Part shown: one piece after another, positions 5,735 through 5,898 of the stretch
How the letters are laid out: each line of letters opens with the position of its first letter
How positions within the stretch are numbered: the stretch's first letter is position 1
DNA from: Pedosphaera sp.
GTDB lineage: Bacteria; Verrucomicrobiota; Verrucomicrobiia; Limisphaerales; SXTU01
Assembly: GCA_009695395.1 (NCBI GenBank)
Contig: SIBB01000240.1
Location: forward strand, 1 to 5,898
Direction of reading: 5' to 3'
Length of the DNA stretch: 5,898 nucleotides
Position numbers and translations under genes: made by a program
Notes under the pieces: generated by a model
Database searches by the model: none
What the model saw: only the letters and a program-made list of their open reading frames with translations
What the model was told of the DNA's origin: nothing

Positions 5735-5796
5735 CGTAATCCTGCTCCTGCTCAAGTCTCCAAATCTGGAGGGGAGGATTACGATTAGGATTATGA
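5735..5796. repeat. Inverted repeat with nested hairpin and GATTAN hexamer run
   Basis: cgtaatcct (5735-5743) and aggattacg (5775-5783) are perfect 9-base reverse complements. Between them ctcca (5758-5762) pairs with tggag (5767-5771) around a 4-base loop. The right arm continues as three in-register hexamers, GATTAC, GATTAG, GATTAT (5777-5794). A ctgctcctgctc run sits beside the left arm and a related caggaggagctg run lies at 5798-5809. The composition differs from the GC-rich genes around it. It may be a dispersed intergenic repeat. Confidence 0.6.
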
Positions 5797-5822
5797 CCAG
5801 GAGGAGCTGTCCAACGCCGCCA

Positions 5823-5850
5823 TTGACGAACCCCGACCCTTGCCTAAAAT
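5823..5850 (+). promoter_or_regulatory. Sigma70-like promoter directed off the right edge
   Basis: TTGACG (5823-5828) matches the -35 consensus at 5 of 6 positions and TAAAAT (5845-5850) matches the -10 consensus at 5 of 6, with a 16-base spacer. It is the closest match to the sigma70 consensus in the window. It would drive a gene to the right of base 5898, divergent from nfeD, with a start site near 5857. The target cannot be seen. Confidence 0.45.
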
Positions 5851-5898
5851 CACCCCCACTGGACCGCCCGTTTCAACTCACAGCCCGAATCTTCCTAT

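Larger units (their letters stand above)
5666..5898. other. Non-coding region upstream of nfeD up to the window edge
   Basis: No reading frame in this stretch has a plausible start together with a recognisable protein; the long frame running into it from the left on the plus strand is a shadow antisense to nfeD. It contains an inverted repeat with GATTAN hexamers (5735-5796) and a rightward promoter candidate (5823-5850). The last 48 bases, after the -10 box, would be the leader of a gene beyond the window; no start codon or ribosome binding site is evident in them. Confidence 0.55.

Overview
The window is a GC-rich bacterial chromosomal segment with two convergent gene pairs. Left to right it holds a tandem-domain GNAT acetyltransferase (+, 66-923), a phytoene-desaturase-type FAD oxidoreductase (+, 1041-2675), a secreted M20D amidohydrolase (-, 2783-4108) and a long-form NfeD membrane protease (-, 4227-5630). 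All four genes look intact. I see no tRNA, rRNA, CRISPR array, transposase, phage gene or obvious defence system. The protein variants and the repeat-rich intergenic gaps fit an environmental Verrucomicrobiota-like or related PVC-group bacterium. That assignment is a recollection-based inference, not a search result.

Layout: bases 1-65 carry a short hairpin and a -10-like box before the acetyltransferase. Bases 922-989 are a long imperfect inverted repeat that begins inside the acetyltransferase stop codon. Bases 1003-1030 are a degenerate pyrimidine/GCG repeat that supplies a possible -35 for the oxidoreductase. Bases 2675-2750 are a second long inverted repeat, lying between the convergent genes. 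Bases 4109-4226 separate nfeD from the amidohydrolase and hold a cluster of palindromes plus a candidate promoter. Bases 5631-5898 contain no convincing gene. They hold a candidate nfeD promoter, an inverted repeat with GATTAN hexamers, and a good sigma70-like promoter pointing right, off the window.

The genes do not form an obvious pathway. The acetyltransferase and oxidoreductase appear to be separate units, and the minus-strand pair could be partly co-transcribed. NfeD (membrane proteolysis) and the M20D enzyme (probably periplasmic hydrolysis of N-acyl amino acids) both act at or beyond the inner membrane, which is only a loose functional link.

The most interesting signal is in the start regions. 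None of the four genes has a Shine-Dalgarno sequence, and three have a -10-like hexamer exactly six bases before the start codon (TAGAAT-6-GTG, GCTAAT-6-ATG, TATGCT-6-ATG). This is the geometry of leaderless transcription. Three of the four also have a TTGCGN box 17-18 bases further upstream. I found no evidence for a wholly new multi-gene system here.
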